DNA of 64,000 nucleotides, from contig NC_133647.1 in NCBI RefSeq assembly GCF_009905375.1, positions 53,117,883-53,181,882 of the forward strand. The letters are read 5' to 3'. Shown one piece after another: positions 38,740 to 50,328 of the stretch (positions are counted from its first letter, which is position 1; each line of letters starts with the position of its first letter). The DNA is from Apium graveolens. Lineage: Eukaryota; Streptophyta; Magnoliopsida; Apiales; Apiaceae. The notes beneath the pieces are model-generated. The model did no database searches. It saw only the letters and a list, made by a program, of their open reading frames with translations, and was not told where the DNA came from. A program made the translations under genes and the position numbers.

Positions 38740-41700
38740 TGTAACGACTGGGAATTTCGCAACGTAATTAAGTGAATAAAGTATGATTTCTGTGGTGTGA
38801 TTATAAATTATGTGACTAAGTGGTGGTTAATTGTATTTATTGTATAATAGTATCTGGGAGCGTAGATAGATGCGTTCCAATTTACAGAGTCAGCTAAGGG
38901 GTTAAGCTGTGTTGTCGGGCTGTCAGGAAGAACGGAACCCGTCTTAAAAAGGGATTAAAGTGTTTAAATGTGAAATATGTGTTGATATATGAAAAGGAAT
39001 GTATAAGTGAGAATTATGTTCTAGTGATGTGTCGGTTAGTTGATAATTGATTGTGAAGCGTAAATGAAACGTTGAGCGTCGGGCCGTCAGGTAGAACGTG
39101 ACCCGATACGCGAAAAAGAGAAATAATAATAAAAAGGGAAATTATAAGGTCAAATATGAGTTGTGATGTGTGGATATATATGTGCTTGCTTGTCTATATG
39201 CATGATTACCTGATCTATTGATTTTAAATGGATATAAGGGATTTATTTGGATTAAAATAAGGTTTATTGAACCTTTATACATTTTTATAAAATTATTCGA
39301 GAATGGTCAAGGCATGAAATTTGTTTTGTTATCTTAAAAATAGTCCTAGAGAATTTCTAAAAATGATAGACGGATTTATTTCATGATCGTTGCATTTTAA
39401 AATAATTTTAAGGAGTTAAAATATTATTTTCAGCATAATTTTGCAAAATTCGTATTTAATCAACCATTCTCTCAAAAAATATTCTGAAGATATGGATGGA
39501 AAGCTAATTTCGAGATCTATATTTTAAAATTTTTATCCTTTGCATTCCCATCTTTTACGATAGGGTTGTTCATTTATCAAAATTGTTTTTAGAAATTGGA
39601 ATTAAAGAATAAAGGGAAGATCCTAGAAGCTAGTGGGTAAAAGACCTTTACACCCTTGGCTACCCGCTATATATAACCTCACTCCCCTCCCCTTTTTCTT
39701 TTTTCCTCACCCGGTTCACTCTCTTTTTCTCTCATATCTCTCTCGGTTTTCTCTTCTCCCTCTCTCTCTCTCTCTCTCTCGGTATAATCTCTCTCTCATC
39801 TTGTTCCTTCTATAAGCTCCTTTAAAATTCAATCTTGAGTCAAAATTTAAGCTTCTTATACTCTAAAGATGCAAGAACACACTTGTATGTAGGTGTATGT
39901 GTGTTGTGTGTTCGATGTGTGTGTGTTCACCGAGAACCTCTCGGTTCTTGTTGTTCTTGTTGTTATTGCTTTGTTTAAGCAAGATTTCTTGCAAATGAAT
40001 GATATCTAAGTTGCGCATGTTAGTTATTTTGAGAAATTGATGGAAAATTGGGGGTTTTGTGGTTGGATACCCTCAAATGAGGGCACCACCGTGAAACCAC
40101 CGCCACCGGTGATGAACTCCGGTGAACCGGTAGTGAGTGATGATGTTTTTACTGAGCTCTACTATTCATAAAACTTAATTTCGGTATTTGCATGTGTTGA
40201 TTTCCTGTTAATCCGAATGGGTCCTTGATTTTGAGAAAATAAATTTGATTGTTTGACAAAAATGACTTGTTAATGTATATTCTTAGAAGTAATTGAGAAA
40301 TTTGATTAGTTGATGATTTAAAGAATCGAAATAAAAGTTGCATGTGTTGTTTTGCTTGAAAACCGAGTAGTTCTTGTTTATTAAGTTGATTTTTATGATG
40401 TAAATATTTTGTTGTTGATTGATTGTAGAGATTCTTGAATAAGTAGATTGAGATGTGGTTTAAGAACTCCAAATGATGCATGCATGTCTTGATTTTAGGA
40501 AATTTCGGGTGTTATTGCTTGATCTTAAGGGATTAAAGTTGATTTATATGTTTAAATGAACTATAGGTGTGATTTTGATTTGGTTCTAGTAAGTGCATGT
40601 CAAGATAAAGTTTTGCATGTAAGCGTTTAGGTTAAAAGACGGTTTAAAGGAATGAGTGGTGACTTGATCCCAAGTTTTTATGCAATTGTGATGCTTGCAT
40701 GTTAATGTTTGATTCTTGGGTTATGTTTTGTGGTTTTAGCCGAATGGAATATAGATATAAAAGTGATTGATTTGATGCTAGTGAATGCATGTGTAATTTC
40801 TGAGAGATATGTGATTTATTTGATTGTTTTGGTTCGAAATTAAGTGTTGAAAAAGGAAGGATTAAGTCATCTAGTTAAAGGGTATATAATTGATATGATA
40901 ACTCAATTATAGAGTTGAAATTGTAAGGATTAAATGCTATATGTCATATTTGCATCGTAATGCGTAATTCGAAGTCCATATGGTTAAAGTATACGAGTTA
41001 TGGTATAGACATGTTGTGTGATTATAATTGAGTATATAAATACTCTTAGGGTATTGCGATTAAGGGAAATGTTAAGCGTTCTGGGAATGTCAAGTGAGAA
41101 TCTAATTAAGGTTTTGGTTTTTGGATTGTAGATTCGGAGCGTGAGGGCATTCAGGCAAGGAAAGGGAAAGGTATACTAGGTGGCAGTAGTTCAACCTTTG
41201 TGAAACAGGAAAGCGAATTCAGGAAAGTAACTCTACTTACTTGTGTAAATGGTTATAAAGAGGATATTGTTTATGCCATGTAGAGTATTGAACTTTTATA
41301 GTAATGTACCCTTGTTATTGATTCTTGAGATACCCTATCATTGTTCTTGTGAACTTGTTATTGATAAGATTATTGTTCAAACCCTTTGGTAACCTTTTCT
41401 TATCCTGATTACTTGTTAATACCATGAACTGTTGTAAACCCTATACGAACTTTTACGAACCCCTTGTGTAATGATCCTTTACTCCTTTGTTTAATTATAC
41501 CCTATTGATCCTTGAAACAGTTTTGATTCCCTGACTTGAGTACCTTGTTATCATTTGATCAAGATCCCTAGAATTGAACTTTGCTTATCCTTGATTCATT
41601 TCCTTATCTTTGAATTCTTGAAATTTGAACTTAAGAATGAGTTTCTACTTGAAAAAGTCTGAATGATTTCATATTCTTGGTAATGATAAAATGAATTTAG

Positions 41701-42747
41701 TAAAACCTTTCTTTTCCAACACAAGGTTTTCCAAACGAATTCCTGATGGATTGGATTGAGACGTAAGAGACTAGTGGGATTAGTCCAGTCATGTTAAGAG
41801 GCTAGAGGGGCTAGTCCAGTTTAAGCCTGAAATTATGCCATTGGTACCTTAAGGACCGGATGGAGGTCGGTATGGGCTGATCACCCGTATTATTATGAAA
41901 TGAAAGATAAAATATTCCAATCAAGGGTTCCATAACTATTTAAAAATAAATTGAAATTTCCTATTCAGTATTGATTCTTTGAAAATGAAAAGGCTTATAT
42001 TGTTTTGAAAAGAGTTCATTGTGATATTGTGAAGCTTATAGCTTGCGAACCCTGATTTTGATTCTGTTGATATTATCAATCATATAATTGATTCCCAATG
42101 ATGAAAATATTATCGCTTTCCATTTGAAAGATCATTTGTGATCCTGTTAATGATTTGTGATGAATGTCGGCTTTCGCCCTATCTTGAGCCTTGTTCCTTG
42201 AAAGCCCAAACATTTTCTTCATAACCCTTTCATAGACCGAAAGATAGAAATCTGCCACCTAGAGATGTTAAAGTAGAATGTCCTGAAAACAGAAATGGTA
42301 TATTGTGGATTTTATATCGTAGAACTGTTTTATAGTTACTTGCTAAGTTTTATACTCATATATTTTGTTTTAATCTAACCATGACAGTTAAGCAAGAAGA
42401 TGGCCAGGCTTAGGCGCACTGCTCATAAGAGCGTACCTGGTGGCCCCTACCATGTTGAGGGCTTCCGGTTGCCAGAGCAGGTAGTACAGGTTTTGAGTGA
42501 GAAAGCGCTTAGCCGAAAGGTTGTTAAGATACAATGGGTTATCTGTCGATTCCAAGTTGGGATCGACTATGTAAATTTGGTTTATTTTGGGTTGTAAATT
42601 ATATTTTATGGTTGGTAGTTGTAATCTTGTCTCATACTTTATCCTGTTTGATCCTGTTAGTAGCTAATCGGGGTTTATGCTTATTTAATGCATAGTTTAA
42701 AGGTGTGTGGGTCCTCATTTCTTAACCCCGAGATTGAGGGCGTCACA
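38740..42747 (+). repeat. Tekay 5' LTR (4.0 kb)
   Basis: It begins TGTAACGACTGGGAATT and ends GCGTCACA just before the primer-binding site. A TATA box (TATATATAA, 39668-39676) followed by CT-rich sequence puts transcription start near 39700, so about 3 kb of the LTR is transcribed. Past the start lie a CT microsatellite and a short GAGAACC/GGTTCTT hairpin (39936-39952). Exon-like signals follow: a 39-bp stretch at 41132-41170 between a good acceptor and gtatac, and an acceptor at 42386-42387 before an ATG at 42400. Confidence 0.92.
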
Positions 42748-43484
42748 AGTTGGTATCAGAGCTACAGGATCTAGTCCCTGAGACAAGTTAGGAGTAAAAA
42801 GGGTATTTTAGATATATATCTATATCGTGAGAGAGTTCGACTCATATAGAGTTGAGTTAGACTATTAGGTATAGTCTAAGGAAAGTGTATATAAGCTAAA
42901 GTGGTGACTAGAGTTAGTATGTGAGTTAGTTGGAAGCTTTATTTAACCCTAATTCTGTTTCGTGGTTGTTATTTTGTGTGTTCTCTCAGGATCCCAGTAG
43001 TGGTATTAATTCCGATTCAGAGGTTAGTTTTACCGGTACCCCAGTGGACCCCATTCCACCCTCTTCAGAGGGGCATGTGTATGTTAGTTCAGATCCAGAG
43101 GAGGATCCATCTGAGAGTAGTGAGATCCCTATACAGATATCACCCTTGAGGCCAGAATCAGAGACCCCAGCCCCTGAGCCAGAGTCTAAGATGCCTAAGA
43201 TTGTGCCTGTCAGTGTTGGTGGCAAGTTAGCCCAGGATCGAGACTTTGTTTACTCCTATATTCCTGAGTCGGGAGCTTTAGTGGATAGGCTAGCTCGAGA
43301 GTCTAGGAAGAGCTCTTCAGTTATGGATGATGAGTGGAGAGTTCAGATTAAGATGGTGGAGCAGGTTGCCCGGAGGAGATTGGATGAGGGACCATCCACT
43401 AGTTATGCTGATGCTGAGGCCCAGAGGCTGCATAAGATCATTCGCTGGATGTTGGTTCTGTTGAGAGAGATTCTGGATGATTAG
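42400..43484 (+). CDS. candidate spliced accessory gene of the Tekay element, H3-tail-like N terminus
   Basis: Proposed exons are 42400-42570 (57 codons, inside the LTR) and 42990-43484 (164 codons plus TAG). Donor gtaaat at 42571 and acceptor ttctctcag at 42981-42989 both fall on codon boundaries of open frames; the intron removes the LTR end and the primer-binding site. The N terminus reads Met-Ala-Arg-Leu-Arg-Arg-Thr-Ala-His-Lys-Ser-Val-Pro-Gly-Gly. It matches the histone H3 tail at Ala1, Arg2, Thr6, Ala7, Lys9, Ser10 and, after one extra residue, Gly-Gly. The second exon is acidic and Pro/Ser/Glu-rich, then a charged helical region with an Arg-Arg-Arg-Leu motif. No enzyme domain is seen. 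Splicing and function are inference. The alternative is an unspliced leader frame starting at ATG 42930. Confidence 0.45.
42751..42762 (+). other. primer-binding site of the Tekay element
   Basis: TGGTATCAGAGC lies three bases after the LTR end and is complementary to the 3' end of initiator methionine tRNA, the usual primer of plant LTR elements. Confidence 0.92.
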
Positions 43485-44030
43485 ATGTTACTGTTGGTCA
43501 GGCGGGACTTTTGGTGGAGCCCGTAGTTGTTGTTTTTCAGTGCCGGTAGGCTTTGGGATACTTGGTCAGATGTCGGGATCTCTTTTTCATTTGTTGTACT
43601 GTATCTCGGAACCTTGTAGTAGTAGTTGTTAGAAGTTAGTGGTAGATAGGGGGATGTTTTCCAGTGTTTCCTCTGTTTAACCCTATTATATTATTGTACC
43701 TTATTCCTGAACTTGTCATAATCAGACTTTTATCCATGTACCCTTGGTTTGATGAATCAGTTACATATCTTGTTTCCTATTGTGCACCCTGGAATCTTTA
43801 TAAACTGTTCTGAATACCATATCTTCATACAACCGTGTTTCAAATTTCGTAAAATCATTCCCTGTGCCATGAGAAAACAACACTGATATGAGAATTATAT
43901 AGTAATAGGATTGCATGTGCAAAATTGGGTAAAGCTTAAAACCCGCAAAAGAGATTTCGTAATAAAATGTTGTTATATATATGCCATTATGTCGTATTGC
44001 AAAATAATTGCTCAATCAGGTTTGTAAGAA
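43485..44030 (+). other. non-coding leader before Tekay gag
   Basis: These 546 bp lie between the accessory frame and the gag ATG. No ORF or repeat is recognised; the stretch belongs to the long transcript leader. Confidence 0.5.
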
Positions 44031-45139
44031 ATGGCAAACTCACCAGATCAGCAAGAAGAAGAAATCCAAACCCAAGACCCAGAAATGAATCCAGAAACCA
44101 CCATGATGAGCAGACTTGCTCAGCTTTTGCAACAACCCGTAGCCCCTAAAGTTGGAAACTTCAAACACTTTCAATCTGTTCATCCCCCAGAGTTCTTAGG
44201 TTTTCCAGACCCGATAAAAGCTCAGTCGTGGTTAAGAGAAATGGAGAAAGCGTTTGAGTTAGCGAAAGTTAAGGATGATAAGAAAGCTCAGTATGCGAGT
44301 TATTACCTTAAAGATGAAGCGAGTTCTTGGCGGGAATCTTTAAAGGCGTTGCTGGAAGGAAAGGACTTATCGTGGAAGAAGTTTACTGAAATATTTATGG
44401 AGAAGTATTTGCCCAGTTATATGCAAGATCAGTTGGAGATGAAGTTTTTGGACCTTAGGCAAGAAGATATGTCGGTAGCGGAATATGAAGTGAAATTTTC
44501 AGAGTTTTCTAGATTTGTAACGGAGTATGTGAATACGGAGGTGAAGAAGGCCAAAAGATTCCAACAGGGACTTAGGTCGTGGATTAGAAGTCAAGTGGCT
44601 TTGTTAGAGATCAAGAATTATGCCGCCTTGGTGCAGAAGGCAATGGTAGTGGAAGGAGAGCGTGAAGCTGCAAAAAGAGAAAATGAAGGTAGGAAAAGAA
44701 AGTTTGAGAGCTCGGAGCAAGAGCAAGGAATTTCAAACTTCAGAGGAAAGTTTGAAAAAATGGTGGAGGTCAGAACCAAAAGTTTCAAAATTTTAAACCC
44801 GGTAACGGAGCTCAGAAGAACCGTTTCCAGAAAGCAGGACAACCGGGAAAGGATAGTAGACCTCAGATTCAAGAATGCAAAGTTTGTGGGAGGAGACACC
44901 CAGGAAGGTGTAACAAGTTGGATGTGACCTGTTTCAAGTGTAACCAGAAAGGGCATTACTCATCAGAGTGCCCAAATGGAGCAAAGAAGCCTGACTTAGC
45001 TTGTTTTAAATATGGAAAGGTGGGCCATATGGCTGGAAACTGCAAGGAGCCTGTTCAAAAGGCCAATGTTCTTAGAACGCTGGACCGCCGCCTCTCCCAG
45101 CACCATCAGCTCAACCCAGAGCTAGAACCTTCAATATGA
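44031..45139 (+). pseudogene. Tekay gag, two frame changes
   Basis: ATG 44031 opens a typical chromovirus Gag. An acidic Gln/Glu-rich N terminus is followed by the retrotransposon gag domain with Pro-Pro-Glu-Phe, Trp-Leu-Arg-Glu-Met-Glu-Lys, Trp-Lys-Lys-Phe and Phe-X2-Leu-Arg-Gln-X2-Met-Ser-Val-X2-Tyr. At a run of six A residues (44755-44760) the frame shifts, and the Gly/Asn/Gln-rich linker and zinc knuckles continue in another frame. A first Cys-X2-Cys box is followed by a full CCHC (44924-44970) and a second one whose second Cys has become Tyr. A further frame change near 45080 separates gag from protease; the broken frame ends in TGA 45137-45139 overlapping ATG 45136. Gag would form the virus-like particle. 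Confidence 0.9.
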
Positions 45140-48100
45140 CAATGAAAGATACTGTGCAAGATGTGGATGTGGTCGCAGGTATGCTCGTTATAAACTTAGT
45201 AGAAGTAAAAATATTGATGGATTCTGGAGCAACTAGATCTTTTCTTTCTAAAAGTATTCTTAATAGACTTAATTGTATTGCGTACCCTCTGGAACCTAAC
45301 TTGATTATAGAGGTAGAAAATCAAGAGAAAGTCATTGTTGATAAGGTTTATCCTGATTGTGTTGTGGTTATAGAAGGTCGGCACTTTTATGCTGACTTAA
45401 TTCCTTTTAAGTTAGGAGAATTCGATGTTATATTAGGAATGGATTGGTTGTCAAACCACGAGGCGCAAATAGAGTGTAAAAGTAAGAAGGTGAAGTTAAA
45501 AACCAAGGATGGTGATGAAGTGATATTCAAGGGGAAAAGATAAGAGAAGAAATTTCTAACGGCTATTGAGATGAGAAGATTGTTACGTCAAGGGTGCGAG
45601 GTTTATTTGGCTCATGTTAAGGATATAGAGAAAGAATCCTTAAGGACTGAAGATATTCCGGTAGTAAGAGATTTTCCCGATGTGTTTCCAGATGAATTAT
45701 CTGGACTACCTCTAGATAGAGAGATCGAGTTTACGATTGATTTGGCTCCTGGAACGGATCCAGTATCGAAGGCTCCCTATCATATGGCGCTAGTCGAGAT
45801 GAAGGAATTGGCAGCGAAGTTGCAAGAATTGTTGGATAAAGGAGTGATACGCCCGAGTGTATCCCCGTGGGGTGCACCGATGTTGTTTGTAAAGAAAAAG
45901 GATGGAAGTATGAGGTTGTGCATTGATTATCGCGAATTGAATAAGTTGATGATTAAGAATAAGTACCCTCTACCGTGAATCGATGACTTGTTTGATCAGT
46001 TAAAAGGAGCTACATGTTTCTCCAAGATTGATTTAAGATCTGGGTATCATCAGCTAAAGATAAAAGCAGAGGATATACCCAAGACGGTGTTTCGAACGAG
46101 ATATGGACACTACGAGTTTTTGGTAATGGCGTTTGGTTTGACGAACGTGCCAGCCGCATTTATGGATCTTATGAACAGAGTTTTCAAGCAATATCTGGAT
46201 AAGTTTGTTTAGTATTTATCGATGATATATTGATTTATTCTAAGATGGAAGAAGAACATAAGGAGCATTTGAGGATTTTCTTGGAAATTTTGAGAAAAGA
46301 AAGGTTGTACGCCAAGTTTTCGAAGTGTGAGTTTTGGCTAAAGGAAGTGCAATTCCTTGGTCGTGTAGTTAATAAAAAAGGAATCAAAGTAGATCCAGCC
46401 AAGATAGAAGTTGTGATGAATTGGGAAAGACCCAAGACTCCTACGGAGGTCAGAAGTTTTATGGGATTAGCCGGATACTATAGAAGGTTTGTGCAAGATT
46501 TCTCTAAGATTGTTGTTCCATTGACTAAGTTGACAAGGAAGAACGAAAAATTTGTGTGGACGGACAAGTGCGAGGAAAGCTTTCAAGAAATGAAGAAAAG
46601 ATTAGTAATCGCCCCAGTGTTGGTGTTACCAGATGAGAAAACTTGGATGTGTGTTAATGCAACACGGGAAAGTAATAGCGTATGCGTCAAGGCAACTAAA
46701 TCCGCATGAACAAAAGTATCCCACGCATGATTTGGAATTGGAAGCAATTGTATTTGCCCTTAAGATTTGGAGGCATTATTTATACGGGGAAAAGTGCGAA
46801 ATCTATACAGATCATAAGAGTTTAAAGTATATTTTCACTCAGAAGGAGTTGAATATGAGACAAAGAAGATGGTTAGAATTGATCAAGGATTTTGAAAAGG
46901 TGGAAATAGAGGTGCAGCCTCCAGAATTTGGAGGAGAAGCAATATATGCGATGTCATATCAACCTGAAATTTTGGAAAAGATTCGATGTTGTCAAGAGCA
47001 AGTAATGAATTGCGAAAAGGATAAGTTGTCAGGAGAAAAAATCAAAGTTTAAAAGGATGAAAGAGGAATATATTGTGCTAACTCACGTATTTGGATACCT
47101 AACGTTGTGGAGCTAAAACACGAGATTTTGCATGAAGCGCATAACTCGAGATTTTTAATCCACCCTGGAAGTACGAAAATGTACAAAGATTTAAAAGAGA
47201 TTTATTGGTGGCCAAACATGAAAAAGGAAATCGCGGAATGGATAAGTAAGTGTTATACGTGTCAAAGAGTAAAAGCAGAACATCAGAGACCAAGTGGATT
47301 GCTTCAACCACTGGACATACCAGAATGGAAATGGGAACATATCGCGATGGATTTCGTGGTAGGATTACAAAAGACCAAGTCTAATCATGATGTGATTTGG
47401 GTAGTAATCGATCGATTGATGAAATCAGCGCATTTCTTACTGATAAACGAAAGGTTTTCATTAGAAAAGTTGGTCAAATTGTATTTGAACGAGATTGTGA
47501 TGCGTCACGGAGTTCCAATATCTATCGTGTCTGATAGAGACCCGAGGTTTAACTCGAGATTTTGGCGACAATTTCATGATCATTTTGGAATTAAGCTGAA
47601 AATGAGTACGGCATATCATTTGCAAACTGACGGACAAAGTGAAAGGACAATTCAAATGATCGAGGATATGTTGCGAACATGTGCAATAGATTTCAAAGAA
47701 AATTGGGACGATCATTTGCCATTGATTGATTTTTCCTACAACAACAGTTATCACGCAAGTATTGGTATGCCGCCTTATGAAGTGTTGTACAGAAGAAAGT
47801 GTAGATCCCCTACATATTGGGACAAAGTTGGTGAGCGCAAGTTAATTGGCTCAGAGCTAGTTCAACAAACGAAATAAAAGGTGGAAATGATTCGAAAAAG
47901 ATTAATTGCTGCTCAAGATTGACAAATGAAGTATGCGAATTGAGAATGAAAAGATGTGCAATTCGAACCTGGAGACAAAGTTTTGTTAAAGATATCTCCT
48001 TGGAAAGGTTTAACTAGATTTGGAAAGAAAGGGAAGTTGAGTCCTAGGTATATTGGACCATTCGAAGTACTACGACAAGTTGGAAAGGTGGCTTATGAAT

Positions 48101-48387
48101 TAGCGCTACCTCCGCAAATGCAACATCTTCACAATGTATTTCATGTATCTCTTCTAAAGAAGTATAATGTTGATGCAAGCCATGTGATCGAATTGGAACC
48201 AGTGGAAATTTAACCAGATTTGTCTTATGTGGAACAACCAGTTCGAATCTTAGATCGAAAAGAGAGGACACTTAGAAATAAAGTTGTGCCTCTAGTTAGA
48301 GTGTTGTGGAGAAATCCATTAGTGGAAGAGTCAACTTGGGAATTAGAAAGTGAAATGCAAGAAAAGTATCCCCATCTATTTTCTTAG
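45136..48387 (+). pseudogene. Tekay pol: protease, RT, RNase H, integrase, chromodomain, degenerate
   Basis: The protease has Asp-Ser-Gly-Ala-Thr (45220). A stop lies at 45541. The reverse transcriptase starts near 45660; stops at 45976-45978 and a base lost near 46212 split it, the latter just before Phe-Ile-Asp-Asp. RNase H lacks the short segment holding its first catalytic Asp (near 46640), and its C terminus is garbled after 46890. Integrase (47107-47877) is the best-kept part: His/Cys zinc region, then catalytic Asp, Asp and Glu in Met-Asp-Phe, Ser-Asp-Arg-Asp-Pro and Gly-Gln-Ser-Glu-Arg. Several stops follow at 47875-47955, then the GPF/Y-type region with Tyr-Ile-Gly-Pro-Phe (47956-48213). 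After one more stop comes a chromodomain-like tail (48214-48387) with Val-Leu-Trp-Arg-Asn-Pro and Glu-Glu-Ser-Thr-Trp-Glu. Normally one continuous gag-pol frame is expected. Confidence 0.92.
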
Positions 48388-48427
48388 ACTAGATTCAGGG
48401 GACAAAATCCTTTTAAGTGGGGTAGAT
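48388..48427 (+). other. polypurine tract before the Tekay 3' LTR
   Basis: A short stretch ends in ttttaagtggggtagat directly upstream of the LTR start. The typical 'dropped G-rich purine run' for plus-strand priming is recognisable although T interruptions are present. Confidence 0.65.
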
Positions 48428-49655
48428 TATAACGAGTGGGAATTTCGCAACATAATTAAGTGAATAAAGTATGATTTCTGTGGTGTGATTATAAATTATG
48501 TGACTAAGTGGTGGTTAATTATCTTTATTGTATAAAAGTATCTGGGAGCGTAGATAGATGCATTCCAATTTAAAGAGTCAGCTAAGGGGTTAGGCTGTAT
48601 TGTCAGGCCGTCAGGAAGAACGGAACCCGTCTTAAAAAGGGATTAAAGTGTTTAAATGTGAAATATGTGTTGATATGTGAAAAGGAATGTTTAAGTGAGA
48701 ATTATGTTCTAGTGATGTGTCGTTTAGTAAAGATAATTGATTGTGAAGTGTAAATGAAACGCTAAGCGTCGGGCCGTTAGGTAAAACGTGACCCGATACG
48801 CGAAAAAGAGAAATAATAATAAAAAGGGAAATTGTAAGGTTAAATATGAGTTGTGATGTATGGATATATATGTGATAGCTTGCCTGTATGCATGATTACG
48901 TGATCTATTGATTTTAAATGGATATAAGGGATTTATTTGGATTAAAATAAGGTTTATTGAACCTTTATACATATTTATAAAATTATTCGAAAATGGTCAA
49001 GGCATGAAATTTATTTTGTTATCTTCAAAATAGTCCTAGAGACTTTCTAAAAATAAAAGACGGATTTATTTCGTGATCGTTGCATTTTAAAATGATTTTA
49101 AGTAGTTAAAATGTTATTTTCAGCATAATCTTGTAAAATCCGTATTTAATCAACCATTCGCTCAAAAATTATTCTGAAGATATGGATGGAAAGCTAATTT
49201 CGAGATCTACGTTTTAAAATTTGTATCATTTGCATTCCCATCTTTTCCAAGAGGGTTGTTCATTTATCAAAATTGTTTTTAGAAATTGGAATTAAAGAAT
49301 AAAGGGAAGATCCTAGAAGCTAGTGGGTAAAAGACCTTTACACCTTGGCTACCCACTATATATAACCTCACTCCCCTCCCCTTTTTCTTTTTTCCTCACC
49401 CGGTTCACTCTCTTTTTCTCTCATCTCTCTCTCTCGGTTTTCTCTTCTCTCTCTCTCTCTCTCTCGGTATAATCTCTCTCTCTCTTCTTGTTCCTTTTAT
49501 AACCTACATTAAAATTCAATCTTGAGTCAAGATTTAAGCTTCTTATACTCTAAAGATACAAGAACACACTTGCATGTAGGTGTATGTGTGTTGTGTGTTC
49601 GATGTGTGTGTGTTCAACGAGAACCTCTCGGTTCTTGTTGTTGTTGCTTTGTTTA
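48428..49655 (+). repeat. Tekay 3' LTR, first segment
   Basis: It aligns with 38740-39977 from the first bases on, but starts TATAACGAG where the 5' LTR has TGTAACGAC, so the terminal TG is mutated. The TATA box is kept (49357-49365). The segment ends at gttta (49651-49655), the left copy of the Sirevirus target-site duplication. Confidence 0.92.
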
Positions 49656-50272
49656 TGTTAGATATATTTGATAATGTCATGACTAATATGTTTTATGTTT
49701 AGCTTTCAGATCTTACGTGAACAGGATAAATCAGTACTTAACTGTTGATCAGTACTTATACTGGAAGTCAGGACTTAAGGATATCAGTACTTATATTATC
49801 AGGAGATAATCATCAGAAGATAGATATCAGAACTTAAGTGCTGAAGGACAATCAGATAAGGACAGTAGCTGATTAAAGGAAAGAAGATCGAGATAAACAT
49901 AAGAAGAGATATGCATGAAGAAGGAATTCCGTGAAGAATGGAATACTTGGAAGAAAAGATATCTGATTGATATATTTTAGGAAGCAGAATTATATTCCAT
50001 ATCAATTAGCGATTATCTTGTAACTGTGTAGTATATAAACACAGACATAGGGTTTACACTATAAGTGTTATCATTATTAGAAAAGATTATTTATTGTAAC
50101 CCTAGCAGCTCTCGTGATATTTGTTCATCACTGAGAGGTAACAGTTCCATACTGTAACAGAGTTTATTATTTCAATAAAGTTTGTTTTCTGTTACTTAAG
50201 ATCTTAAAGTTCGATTTGAGTGTACTATACACTGTATTCACCCCCTCTACAGTGTGTGTGTGTGACCTAACA
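49656..50272 (+). repeat. Sirevirus 5' LTR (617 bp)
   Basis: TGTTAGATAT...GACCTAACA. ATCAGTACTT and ATCAGAACTTA words cluster in the first 200 bp. A plausible TATA stretch (gtatataaacaca, about 50031) precedes a T-rich stretch, and ATTCACCCCCTCTA lies near the end with a GT microsatellite. Confidence 0.95.
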
Positions 50273-50274
50273 AT

Positions 50275-50286
50275 TGGTATCAGAGC
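50275..50286 (+). other. primer-binding site of the complete Sirevirus
   Basis: TGGTATCAGAGC, two bases after the LTR end, complementary to the initiator methionine tRNA 3' end. Confidence 0.93.
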
Positions 50287-50328
50287 CTATCTGTTAACTT
50301 ACATACAGTTAAAGATCCAAACACAATC

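Larger units (their letters stand above)
38740..49655 (+). mobile_element. Ty3/Gypsy chromovirus, Tekay/Del type, main part
   Basis: The element comprises a 4-kb 5' LTR, PBS, long leader with accessory ORF, gag, pol with C-terminal chromodomain, PPT and the first 1.2 kb of the 3' LTR. A complete Sirevirus then splits it; the 3' LTR resumes at 62848 and runs off the window. A chromodomain after integrase and very long LTRs point to the Tekay/Del clade. The left flank is atgta (38735-38739), the predicted target-site duplication. gag and pol carry at least eight stops or frame changes, so the copy is dead. Confidence 0.93.

Noticed and set aside
39633..42258. Short ORFs in the Tekay LTR other than the one at 42400
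   Set aside because: Low-complexity (CT-rich) or not maintained in the 3' LTR; no conserved pattern.
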